This document shows, piece after piece, positions 1 to 8,693 of a DNA stretch of 64,000 nt (positions are counted from its first letter, which is position 1; each line of letters begins with the position of its first letter). The notes under the pieces were generated by a model, which saw only the letters and a program-made list of their open reading frames with translations, was not told the DNA's origin and ran no database searches. Both the position numbers and the translations under genes were made by a program. This DNA is from PCC-10605 sp964409355 (GTDB taxonomy: Bacteria > Cyanobacteriota > Cyanobacteriia > Cyanobacteriales > Cyanobacteriaceae). The DNA is taken from positions 1 through 64,000 of the forward strand of contig CAYPDC010000001.1 of the NCBI GenBank assembly GCA_964409355.1, written 5' to 3'.

Positions 1-70
<70 letters not shown>

Positions 71-292
71 GTTTTTAGTCACTTCCATATTCTAACAAGT
101 GTTTTTTCTTTTTGCAAGTTATTAAGCAAATTTTTTTGTTCTTTTACATATTTAAGAGTTATAGGAGTCTTTTTCTGACATTATTCGACATTAACATTAT
201 TCGACATTAAGTTAAAAATATTATCTTGACTCTATGATTTAAAATGAAGATGGTATTCTTTGCAAATCTTAACATTTAATTATTTTTCAATT

Positions 293-694
293 ATGGTAGA
301 GAAAGTCAAAAAAACAGAACAGGAATGGAAAGAAATCCTTACCCCCGAACAGTTTGATGTCACCAGAAAACACGGCACAGAAAGGGCCTTTACGGGGGAA
401 TATCACGATTTTAAAGGCAGAGGAGTTTATAAATGCGTCTGTTGTGGTAACGAGTTGTTTACTTCTGATACTAAGTACAATTCTGGCACAGGTTGGCCAA
501 GTTTTTGGCAACCTGTCAGAGAAGATAGTGTCGCCTATAAAAATGACTTTAGCTTCTTGATGAAACGTACAGAAGTGCTTTGCAACGCCTGTGATGCCCA
601 TTTAGGACACGTTTTCAATGATGGACCTGATCCCACTGGACAACGCTATTGTATGAACTCTGTAGCCTTAAAATTTGAACCAAGAGATAATTAA
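293..694 (+). CDS. msrB: Peptide-methionine (R)-S-oxide reductase MsrB
   Basis: This cytosolic repair enzyme reduces methionine-R-sulfoxide in proteins. The 133-aa product is a complete SelR domain: the N-terminal EW..L..EQF.V.R..GTERAF segment, two CxxC zinc-binding pairs (CVCC and CNAC), the GTGWPSFW core, and RYCMNS near the C-terminus with the expected catalytic cysteine (C120). The ATG at 293 was chosen because the family begins close to it; a TTG at 260 would add 11 residues unlike the family. No strong ribosome binding site is visible. The gene stands alone, with tRNA-Phe upstream and a convergent gene downstream. Confidence 0.93.
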   Translation: MVEKVKKTEQEWKEILTPEQFDVTRKHGTERAFTGEYHDFKGRGVYKCVCCGNELFTSDTKYNSGTGWPSFWQPVREDSVAYKNDFSFLMKRTEVLCNACDAHLGHVFNDGPDPTGQRYCMNSVALKFEPRDN

Positions 695-805
695 GAATTT
701 TAAGAGAATAAAGGGCAGAATAATATTCTGCTCCTACTATGGTTATATATTTTATAGTCCAACACTGTTCAACCCTTCTCAATAAGACTAAGATAAAAAG
801 TTACT

Positions 806-1390
806 TCAAAATTGAAAATAATTCATTAAATGATAGGAGAAATCGGTAGTTAAGTTTAATCTTTTTTGCATATCAGCAATATGTCGATAATTACCGTTAC
901 TTTCCCTTTCGATAATAATTTGTTGGGCGATCGCATCTGTTAAATTGGGAATTTTCAGCAGTTGGTTTAAAGAGGCATTATTAGGGTTTATTTTAGCGGG
1001 GGCGTGGAAACTATCATCAGCATAATAGGCAAAGTACAAAATCTGTTGCCATGATTGTATTTTTAATACCGATACCCCTAATGCGGCCGCTAAGTCTTCT
1101 AAACAGAGAAAATGTATGCCTGAATTAGTTATTTCTACTAAATTTCGAGCTTGAATGATGGAAATACCGGGTAATCTCAACCAATCATCCACAGAGGCAA
1201 TATTTACATCTATTTTAACCCCTAATTGGCATGCAATCTCTATTTCTAAATCCGATTGAAAACGGTAATAGGGATCTTGTTTTATCTTAGATGCTATCTG
1301 GGAAGCGGCCGCATCGGTGAGTCCACTCTTTTGAGCATTAAAAAATTGAGTCATTTTATTTTGAGAAGAAAACCAACGAGATAAAGCCAT
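806..1390 (-). CDS. Helix-hairpin-helix (ComEA-like) DNA-binding protein
   Basis: The protein of about 194 aa carries two helix-hairpin-helix repeats: one with LRLPGISIIQARNLVEI in the middle and one with NPNNASLNQLLKIPNLTDAI toward the C-terminus, followed by an IIIERE..G.Y..I.D motif. Such repeats bind DNA non-specifically, as in ComEA and UvrC tails. There is no signal peptide or membrane segment, so it is not a classical surface ComEA; similar soluble proteins occur in cyanobacteria. The start at 1390 (MALSRWFSS) fits better than one 14 codons upstream. It is divergent from psaM. The exact role is unknown. Confidence 0.7.
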   Translation of the reverse strand: MALSRWFSSQNKMTQFFNAQKSGLTDAAASQIASKIKQDPYYRFQSDLEIEIACQLGVKIDVNIASVDDWLRLPGISIIQARNLVEITNSGIHFLCLEDLAAALGVSVLKIQSWQQILYFAYYADDSFHAPAKINPNNASLNQLLKIPNLTDAIAQQIIIERESNGNYRHIADMQKRLNLTTDFSYHLMNYFQF

Positions 1391-1509
1391 AAACAACCCC
1401 ATTCTGTTGCAAATTATTACAAACCCATGCAATTATTCCCATCTTAAGGCACATTAAATAGTAATTTACAAATTGTATCAATTTACCGTAATTACAGGAG
1501 TGTTTTCTT

Positions 1510-1605
1510 ATGTCTATTTCTGAAACTCAAGTTTTCGTAGCTTTAGTTATTGCCTTAATCCCCGGAATTTTGGCTTTCCGTTTAGCTACCGAATTATATA
1601 AATAA
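1510..1605 (+). CDS. psaM: Photosystem I reaction centre subunit XII (PsaM)
   Basis: This 31-codon gene begins MSISETQVF and ends AFRLATELYK, matching PsaM in length, in its single membrane helix and in its conserved C-terminal FRL.TELYK. PsaM sits in the thylakoid membrane at the trimer-facing side of photosystem I. A good ribosome binding site, AGGAG at 1496-1500, lies nine bases before the ATG. It stands alone between the divergent helix-hairpin-helix gene and a convergent glycosyltransferase gene. The protein is too short for most gene finders but is clearly real. Confidence 0.93.
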   Translation: MSISETQVFVALVIALIPGILAFRLATELYK

Positions 1606-1627
1606 ATTTTGTGTGGTATTAGGCTTT

Positions 1628-1653
1628 GACGGCAGGGGGTTTATCCCCTTGTC
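1628..1653 (+). terminator. Possible psaM terminator hairpin
   Basis: An imperfect inverted repeat (GAC..AGGGG / CCCCT..GTC with a short loop) lies 22 bases after the psaM stop. A second small GGG-TTTTTT-CCC hairpin follows at about 1657-1670. There is no clean T-run directly after the first stem, so this is a weak call. The second half overlaps a dispersed repeat also seen near 33.9 and 41.9 kb. Confidence 0.35.
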
Positions 1654-1688
1654 AACCAGGGTTTTTTCCCTCGTCGGGATCAAATCGT

Positions 1689-2723
1689 TTATGTTTTGGA
1701 AGGAGGGAAAGGGAGAAAGGGCGAAGGTAGCTTTTTCCCCAGATAAAACTCCGTAAGGATGATTAAAAGTAAGATTAAGATTAAACTTAATATCTTTCCT
1801 AGATTACCTGAAAAAATAATCAACATTTCCATGACCAGAGTAATAATTATATAACTGATCGTTACTTGGCTATGAGTCCAACCACTCTGATGTAACCGTT
1901 GATATATATGACTACGATGGGCTTGGAATATATTTTCTCGGCGAATTAGGCGACAGAAAATAGTATAAACGGCATCGGCAGTTAAGGGTAAAGTAATAAT
2001 AATCATGGAAAAACTATCTGTCATATTATTCTGACTAAGAATTGCGATCGCAACTATCGCACCGAGAAAAGTGCTACCAACATCTCCCATAAAAATTTTA
2101 GCAGGAGACCAATTCCAATATAAAAATCCCATTAATGCGGCAACTAATATTAATAGTGAATATTGCTGAAAATATAGACTAATAAAGGCTAATTGAACCG
2201 CAGTAACTCCAGCAACAATTCCATCTAAGCCATCCATAAAATTATAAAAATTAATCATAGCAGTAATACCAATAATTGTGATAATAATTTCAATAATTGT
2301 GCCTATAAATGACCAATTTTCTAATAAATAAGTGTGGAGATAATCAAAGTTAATAATGATTAAAATTGCCGTTAATAATTGAACTGTGTATCTAGTCAAA
2401 GAAGAAAGATTTTTTTTATCATCAATAATACCTGTAATAGCTAAAGGGGTTAAAATTAATCCCATTAATAGAGGTTTTTCGTTTAGATTGTTATTGATTA
2501 ATAAATCGGGAAAATAATAAGATAAAATACCACAGACTATCCCCACAAATAAAAAAGCAATAACAAATCCCAAACCACCACCACGAGGAGTAGGTTGTTT
2601 ATGAGAGCTTCTTTCATTTGGAATATCCAATAATTGTTGACTGAATTTATTTTTAATTAATCCTGTAGTTGAAAGACTAATGAGAAAACTGATAATGAGT
2701 AAGACAATTAAAGTTAAGTTCAT
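1689..2723 (-). CDS. WecA/MraY-family polyprenyl-phosphate sugar-1-phosphate transferase (glycosyltransferase family 4)
   Basis: This is a polytopic inner-membrane enzyme of about 344 aa. It would move a sugar-1-phosphate from a UDP-sugar to a polyprenyl phosphate, starting assembly of a surface polysaccharide. Visible signatures are PTPRGGG after the first helix, the DDKKN metal-binding loop, NFYNFMDGLDG, GDVGSTFLG, and the late HRSHIYQRL loop typical of the WecA/TagO branch rather than MraY. About ten hydrophobic helices cover the length. The ATG at 2723 starts directly before the first helix; an upstream alternative at 2783 adds a polar leader. The actual sugar substrate cannot be told from sequence. 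Confidence 0.85.
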   Translation of the reverse strand: MNLTLIVLLIISFLISLSTTGLIKNKFSQQLLDIPNERSSHKQPTPRGGGLGFVIAFLFVGIVCGILSYYFPDLLINNNLNEKPLLMGLILTPLAITGIIDDKKNLSSLTRYTVQLLTAILIIINFDYLHTYLLENWSFIGTIIEIIITIIGITAMINFYNFMDGLDGIVAGVTAVQLAFISLYFQQYSLLILVAALMGFLYWNWSPAKIFMGDVGSTFLGAIVAIAILSQNNMTDSFSMIIITLPLTADAVYTIFCRLIRRENIFQAHRSHIYQRLHQSGWTHSQVTISYIIITLVMEMLIIFSGNLGKILSLILILLLIILTEFYLGKKLPSPFLPFPPSKT

Positions 2724-3148
2724 TGGTAAAAGTTTTTCATGATAATCTAGTTTGTCTCTAAGTTTACTGGTGAAGGTAAGCAAAAGGGAAGAGGGAGAAG
2801 AATAATTTATCAGATGTATTCAGTGGTGCGATCGCTCCGGATCGATTTCAAAGTAAAAAAATAGACTCTATTACTTTCACTACTTTTTCTGCAAATTATT
2901 ACGTCTTTGTAATCTTTTCTTTCAGACATTTTATAATCCTAAACAGCAATAAAATCATACTGCACTCTTCCCTTTTCACGAATTGAATTCCCTGTCTTAA
3001 CCAATAATTTATCACGACCAGAAGCCAGAGAAGCATATAATAAAAGTTTAGATGCTGATATGATTATTTGTTGAACTTACCAAATTTTACGGCAACAATG
3101 GAAATTAGCTTAATATAAAAATGAACCAAATCAAAAGCAAATTAACCC
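2724..3148. other. Intergenic stretch between divergent transferase and kinase genes
   Basis: This AT-rich spacer of 425 bp must contain the promoters of the divergent flanking genes. One HIP1-type GCGATCGC is present near 2828. No RNA gene, repeat family member or convincing small ORF was found. Confidence 0.5.
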
Positions 3149-5755
3149 ATGATTGATACACCAAATAATTCTCCCTCATCCCCAAACATAATCGCTAATC
3201 GTTACAAAATTATCCGAGAATTGGGTAGTGGTGGTTTTGGTGTCACTTATTTAGTGGAAGATTTGGGAAAATCCTCCCAATCTCTTTACGTTGCCAAGCA
3301 ATTAAAACTAAAGAATTATACCGTTGCCCGTTGGACAAAAGCAAAAGAAAGATTTATTCGAGAAAGTAAGATACTTGCACTCTTGGGAGAACATGAACAA
3401 ATACCAACTTTAGTCAACTATTTACAGGATAATCAAGAATTGTATCTAATCCAAGAACTGATTGACGGAGAAGACTTAGAAACGGAAATATGTAACAATA
3501 TTTGGACGGAGAAAGAAGTAATCAAGTTTCTACAAGAAGTATTGTTGGTTCTAAAATTCGTCCATGAAAAAAAAGTCATTCACCGAGACTTAAAACCCTC
3601 GAATTTAATTAGAAGAAAAAGTGATCAAAAAATATTTTTGATTGACTTTGGTGCGGTTAAAGAAATTAGCACTATCTTACTAGAAGAATATGGAGAAGAT
3701 AAATATACTCAAATTATTGGTACTCCCGGTTATATTGCTCCAGAACAACAAAAAGGACAACCTATTTTTAGTAGTGATATTTACAGTTTAGGAAAAATAG
3801 CTCTTTATGCAATCACGGGGAAACAGCCCTATCAAATAGAAGATACAAAAGAAGAATTAAATAAAACCTTACAATTAAAAACTAGAAATAATCAGATTAT
3901 ATCGGCAGGTTTAGTAAAGATTATTAGTAAAATGATCGCTGGAAATATTTCTGAGAGATATTATTCTGTTGATGAGGTTATTAATGATTTAAAACCCCTT
4001 GACTTAATTGGACAAATTTTTAATTATAAATATCAACTAATTCAGTATTTAGGAAAAGGTAGTTATGGTGCTACTTATATCGCTAAATTTATTGATAATG
4101 ACAAAAAAAAATCTGAGGTAAATATTCAATCTCTAGTGGTTGTAAAAATACTTAAATTACCAAAAAATCCTCAGATTTTTTTAGCGGAATATAGAGACAT
4201 AATAATTGAGGAAATTATTACCTTAAAAAAAATTGGCACTAATGCACATATTCCCGAAATATTTGATTTTTTTCATGATGATAAAAATATTTATTTAGTA
4301 GAAGAATTTATTGATGGTTTTAGTTTAGAAGAACAATTAATACAACAACCATATTTTAGCGAACAATCAGCCCTCAAACTACTTTTAGATGTACTTCCTA
4401 TTCTCAATTATTTACATGAACAAGGTTTCATTCACAAACATATTTCTCCGAATAATATTATTAGAAGAAGAAGCGACTATAAAACGGTTTTAACAGACGC
4501 AGGAAAAATAAAAGATATACTCTTAACTTATAATCAAATGTATCTAAATAATTCTACTAATTTCATGAAAAATGATCCCTATTTATCTCCTGAACAAATT
4601 AATAGTGAGCCTAATTTTAGTAGTGATATTTATAGTTTAGGATTAACCACAATTCGGGCTTTAACTGGCTCTAATCCAGCTAATCTTATGAAAGATCCAC
4701 AAACGGGAGAAATCTTGTGGCAGACAGAAACTAAAATTAACCAAAAATTAAAAGACATCTTAAGTAAAATGGTCTATTTTGATGACAAACAAAGGTATCA
4801 ACAGGCAAAAGATGTTTTAAATGAATTGCAACAGAAAAAAAAGAACCCTCAAAAATCTTTTATTTATAACTTATTATTTATTAGTAATTATCGCTATATT
4901 TTGGTTTTTATTTTAACTTTATTTCTTTTTGTTATTGGGATTACTATATCTAAAATTAATCAATCCTATTTTCTCTTTCAACAGGGAGATTTAAAACAAG
5001 AATCAGGAGAATATTTATCTGCCATAAGTTACTATGAAAAAGGATTAAATAATGTTCCGCCTTGGGGAAATATCTTAGTCAATAGACAAAGAGTTTTACT
5101 ACAAAAGGCTTCGGCTTATAGTAGTTTAAAAGACTATAAATCTATGTTAAATGTCTGTGAAGAAATAATCCTAATTTATTCTGATAATGTGCTAGGTTTG
5201 ATCTGTAAAGGTACAGCTTTAGAATTATTAAATGAAAATCAAGCAGCAATAGAAACCTATGAAAAAGCAAAAACTATTGATTCTTCTGTCTTTGAAATTT
5301 GGCATAATTTAGGTAATGTTTATATCAAAAATGATCAAAAAGATTTAGCCATTGAACATTTTATCAAAGCCATTGAAGTTGGAGAAGGAAAAAATCATGT
5401 TTCTTGGAATGATTTAGCCAAGTTATATTATGAAAGAGGAAAATACGATCTGGCAATGAATGCTTATAAAGAGGCGATCGCATCTAAAAGTGATTATACA
5501 GTAGCATGGATTGGGGTAGGAAATCTATATATCTTCTTAAAAGAATTTGATAACGCTTTAGAAGCCTATAATCAAGCCTTAAGCCATCAAACCACCAATA
5601 TCGAGGCTTTATACGGAAAAGCCTTAGCTTATGAAGGTTTACAAGAGTACGAAAAAGCCTTAGATTTCTATGATAAAACGTTCCTACTTAATCCTAACTT
5701 TACATTAGCATTTGAGGGTAGAAAAAGAGTTTTAAAAAAAATGAATAGTGAATAG
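3149..5755 (+). CDS. Membrane-anchored Ser/Thr protein kinase with kinase + pseudokinase + TPR domains
   Basis: The 868-aa protein holds two Hanks-type kinase domains, one membrane helix (about residues 583-600) and a TPR array (about 605-868). Kinase 1 looks active: glycine loop LGSGGFG (25-31), VAKQ Lys50, HRD with Asp147, DFG with Asp166, and an APE motif. Kinase 2 (about 285-560) keeps a glycine loop (LGKGSYG), Lys333 and Asp450 (as DAG), but HRD is changed to H-K-H at 429-431, so the catalytic base is missing; it is probably a pseudokinase. The layout puts the kinases in the cytosol and the TPRs beyond the membrane. A paralogue follows after 63 bp, suggesting an operon. Substrates are unknown. 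Confidence 0.9.
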   Translation: MIDTPNNSPSSPNIIANRYKIIRELGSGGFGVTYLVEDLGKSSQSLYVAKQLKLKNYTVARWTKAKERFIRESKILALLGEHEQIPTLVNYLQDNQELYLIQELIDGEDLETEICNNIWTEKEVIKFLQEVLLVLKFVHEKKVIHRDLKPSNLIRRKSDQKIFLIDFGAVKEISTILLEEYGEDKYTQIIGTPGYIAPEQQKGQPIFSSDIYSLGKIALYAITGKQPYQIEDTKEELNKTLQLKTRNNQIISAGLVKIISKMIAGNISERYYSVDEVINDLKPLDLIGQIFNYKYQLIQYLGKGSYGATYIAKFIDNDKKKSEVNIQSLVVVKILKLPKNPQIFLAEYRDIIIEEIITLKKIGTNAHIPEIFDFFHDDKNIYLVEEFIDGFSLEEQLIQQPYFSEQSALKLLLDVLPILNYLHEQGFIHKHISPNNIIRRRSDYKTVLTDAGKIKDILLTYNQMYLNNSTNFMKNDPYLSPEQINSEPNFSSDIYSLGLTTIRALTGSNPANLMKDPQTGEILWQTETKINQKLKDILSKMVYFDDKQRYQQAKDVLNELQQKKKNPQKSFIYNLLFISNYRYILVFILTLFLFVIGITISKINQSYFLFQQGDLKQESGEYLSAISYYEKGLNNVPPWGNILVNRQRVLLQKASAYSSLKDYKSMLNVCEEIILIYSDNVLGLICKGTALELLNENQAAIETYEKAKTIDSSVFEIWHNLGNVYIKNDQKDLAIEHFIKAIEVGEGKNHVSWNDLAKLYYERGKYDLAMNAYKEAIASKSDYTVAWIGVGNLYIFLKEFDNALEAYNQALSHQTTNIEALYGKALAYEGLQEYEKALDFYDKTFLLNPNFTLAFEGRKRVLKKMNSE

Positions 5756-5818
5756 TGAATGGTTTTCAAGATGATGCTATATTTAATTCATCAATTATTA
5801 TTTATCCAGTAATTAAAA

Positions 5819-7549
5819 ATGTTAAATATTAATGATATAATCGGTGAGCGATATAGAATCAAAAAGCAACTAAATCAAGATACCTTTGAATATAATTATT
5901 TAGGAGAAGATTTAGAGAATAAAACCGAATCTAATTTAGTTTATATCAAACAGTTAGAGAGTAGATATTTAGTGGAAAAAAGATTTAATAACGAAATCAA
6001 TACTTTAAAACTGTTAAATGATAACCCGAATATCCCAAAACTCTTAAATTTTTTCTGTGAAAATGAGCAATTATTTTTAATTCAAGAATTTATTGAAGGA
6101 ATCTCTTTACAGAAGATAATTAATGATAAAATCATGAAAGAGAAAGAGGCAATTACTCTTTTATATCATCTGCTAAATATTTTAGTCTTTATTCATAATC
6201 ATAACATTATTCATCGCAATATTACCCCTGATAATATTCTGAGAAAAAAAGGAAATAAACAGATTATTTTACTTAACTTTAACTGCGTCAAAGAGATTGT
6301 TAATCAATCACTCAATTTTGATAATCCACAGACTCAAAATTTTTATACTCAAGTCATTGGCACTGCTGCTTATATGCCACCAGAACAATACAATGGCCAA
6401 CCTAAATTTGCCAGTGATATATATGGACTAGGGAAAACCATAATTTATACTTTAACGGGTAAAAAACCCTTAGAATTAGAAAACTTAAAACGGGAGTATA
6501 ATCACGATTGGGATAAATATGCTATAGTTTCTTCTCAATTAGCATTAATTTTAAACAAAATGATAGAATTAGATTATAAAAAACGTTATCAATGTGTTGA
6601 AGAAGTTTTAACAGATTTAAAACCCTTGTTAATTGTCGGAGAAATATTAGAAGATGAGTATAAAATAGATAGTTATTTAAAAACAGAAAATCAGCAGCAT
6701 ATTTATCTAGCTAGAAATATTCAAAACCCTGCACAATCCTCCTGTATTGTTAAACAGTTTATTGGCAATGATAATATCAATCTTCGTCCTGATATTCGAG
6801 AAAAATTTATTAAAATTAGATTTCAGACAGAATTATACTGTTTAGAAAATTTACCTTTATCTCCTCATATTCCTAAATTATATAAAGAGATAAAAACTAA
6901 TAATGATTTATATTTAGTAGAGGAATTAATTGAAGGAAAAACTATTTTAGAAAGGATACATAATCAACAATTATTGTCAGAAATTGAAATTTCCTCACTG
7001 TTAAAAGATTTTTTACTTATTTTAAATAGGATTCATCAACAAGGATTTATTCATCGTAATCTTAACCCTAGCAATTTAATGATTAGAGATGGTAAATTAG
7101 TCTTAACGGATTTCAGTTTAGCCGAAAAAACTTTGACTAAAAATAATCAAGATGATTCCTCTTATTTCCGCAATAAAAAAGACGAAAATTTGTATCATTC
7201 TCCTGAACAAAAATTAGGTAAAACAGTTTTTGCTAGTGATATTTATAGTTTAGGAATAGTTGCGATCGCATCTATTATTGGGGCTAAAATTAATCAAGAA
7301 TTTTTAAATCGAGAATACTTAAAAAATGAGTTAAAACAGAGAGGAATCAGGAAAAAATTAATTAATATTTTAATGAAAATGAGCGAACCCGGACTATCGA
7401 AAAGGTATCAAAATATCGAGGAGATAATTAACGATTTAAGCAACAAAAAATCGCCTGAGAACTTAAGAGAAGAATCAACAAATAATAATAGTATTTTAAT
7501 TTGGTTACTTCCCATTGTTGGCTTTTTAATTTGGTTAATTCTACTATAA
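5819..7549 (+). CDS. Tail-anchored tandem pseudokinase protein, paralogue of the upstream kinase
   Basis: The 576-aa protein has two kinase-like domains and a C-terminal membrane helix (last 20 residues, WLLPIVGFLIWLILL), with no TPRs. Both domains have HRN instead of HRD (Asn134 and Asn414), so both lack the catalytic aspartate. Domain 1 also has LNFN (153-155) for DFG and no glycine loop; domain 2 keeps D431-F-S. The ATP-site lysines remain (K44 and K312), as do the PPEQ/SPEQ and SDIYxLG helices, so the fold is preserved. The frame is open and long, arguing for a maintained regulator or scaffold of the adjacent kinase rather than a dead gene. Family membership is firm; inactivity is inferred. 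Confidence 0.85.
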   Translation: MLNINDIIGERYRIKKQLNQDTFEYNYLGEDLENKTESNLVYIKQLESRYLVEKRFNNEINTLKLLNDNPNIPKLLNFFCENEQLFLIQEFIEGISLQKIINDKIMKEKEAITLLYHLLNILVFIHNHNIIHRNITPDNILRKKGNKQIILLNFNCVKEIVNQSLNFDNPQTQNFYTQVIGTAAYMPPEQYNGQPKFASDIYGLGKTIIYTLTGKKPLELENLKREYNHDWDKYAIVSSQLALILNKMIELDYKKRYQCVEEVLTDLKPLLIVGEILEDEYKIDSYLKTENQQHIYLARNIQNPAQSSCIVKQFIGNDNINLRPDIREKFIKIRFQTELYCLENLPLSPHIPKLYKEIKTNNDLYLVEELIEGKTILERIHNQQLLSEIEISSLLKDFLLILNRIHQQGFIHRNLNPSNLMIRDGKLVLTDFSLAEKTLTKNNQDDSSYFRNKKDENLYHSPEQKLGKTVFASDIYSLGIVAIASIIGAKINQEFLNREYLKNELKQRGIRKKLINILMKMSEPGLSKRYQNIEEIINDLSNKKSPENLREESTNNNSILIWLLPIVGFLIWLILL

Positions 7550-7717
7550 CATTTCTAAATATACTCCGCAAGGGAATAAAAGATCTTGATGAAGGTAGGG
7601 AAAAGGGAAGAGGGAAGATGGTTATTTGAAATACTTGAATTACGACCTTGTTAAGTATAACTTGTGTTAAATAAAATGGCAATTAATAAATCTAAAACTA
7701 TTGTTAATTCTCAATTA

Positions 7718-8287
7718 TTAAAAAGGCCACCAATTAGGCACATAACGATTAGAAGGAATACTTAATAAAGTTCCTCTAGTGGTTAAAGATTGGCACTTAT
7801 CGGGTTCATTTAACCTCATAAAACATTCAGCAACACGGGGATATTTAGTTCTGGAAATTCCTCGATCATCTTCATATTTGCCCTGACTAAGATATAATAA
7901 ATCTTCGGCTTGAGTGTTATCACATTTACCATCTGCTTCAGATACTAAACATATTTTCCATTGATTATCTATAGGTTGTGCCGCTAAAAAAATAGGCTGA
8001 TTGTTTTTGGCTTTTTCATTTAAAATATTAGATACATTTTCACATAATTTTTGAGGAGAATCATCGGGCATTAAATATTCTGAATACCAACGAATAAACA
8101 CCCTAGATTCTTTTTCTTTTTCTAAGTTAATAAAGGTAGTCGGAACCTCTGAAGTCTGATCACAAAAAAAGATTTGTTTTTCTTTTAATTCCGAAGTTTC
8201 AAACAGAACATTTTCAGCTAAAACAGTATGATTTAATAATGGTAACGTTAAGCCTAATAAACCTAAAATCGCAAATTTTTTCAACAT
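7718..8287 (-). CDS. Secreted COP23-like protein
   Basis: The product of about 189 aa starts with a signal peptide (MLKKFAILGLLGLTLPLL..VLA). It then resembles the COP23 domain, first described as a circadian-oscillating membrane-associated protein in Cyanothece. Matching features are FFCDQTSEVPTTF, IRWYSEY, the P..LCENVS segment, WKICLVSEADGKC and LLYLSQGKY, with paired cysteines fit for disulfides. The ATG at 8287 is preferred because AGAGG lies eight bases upstream; a GTG at 8296 is possible. It faces the pseudokinase gene tail to tail. Biochemical function is unknown; the COP23 call is from remembered family pattern. Confidence 0.7.
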   Translation of the reverse strand: MLKKFAILGLLGLTLPLLNHTVLAENVLFETSELKEKQIFFCDQTSEVPTTFINLEKEKESRVFIRWYSEYLMPDDSPQKLCENVSNILNEKAKNNQPIFLAAQPIDNQWKICLVSEADGKCDNTQAEDLLYLSQGKYEDDRGISRTKYPRVAECFMRLNEPDKCQSLTTRGTLLSIPSNRYVPNWWPF

Positions 8288-8693
8288 CACTTTCACCTCT
8301 TAATTTCGCTATTTTTATTTTAACTTAATGAACAAGAAGTTGGTAACACAACAAAAATTCTTTTATTAACTGACGTTACGCAAAAAGATGACAAACAAAC
8401 AACTCTGGTTATCAGTCAAATCTACCTGAGTTCGGAGTTCGGAGTTAAACTTGATAGGTATTGAGAAAAAACTAGATAAATTGATTTTTAATCCTAATTT
8501 ATCAATTTTAATTAATATTTTCTAGGAAATAATCGACAATTTTGGAGCGTTTTCCTCCCCCTCTCCCCCCTTCTCGTCTTCATCATTTTTACTTATATCG
8601 AACTCAGCTAATCTGTGTTACTATTATGTCTAAAATAGAATTAAGCATTTGGATTCATAATCAATATTAAGATTTCTATGGATTCTGTCATCA
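8288..8693. other. Intergenic region upstream of hybrid kinase
   Basis: These 406 bp separate the divergent COP23-like and hybrid kinase genes. They include one copy of a short dispersed motif, GTTCGGAGTTCGGAGTTAA (about 8431), also seen in related form near 16.28, 44.48 and 60.45 kb. No RNA or protein gene is apparent. Confidence 0.5.

Noticed and set aside
7428..7682. 84-codon minus-strand frame at the end of the pseudokinase gene
   Set aside because: It overlaps the gene's well-formed C-terminal membrane helix on the other strand and has no supporting features.
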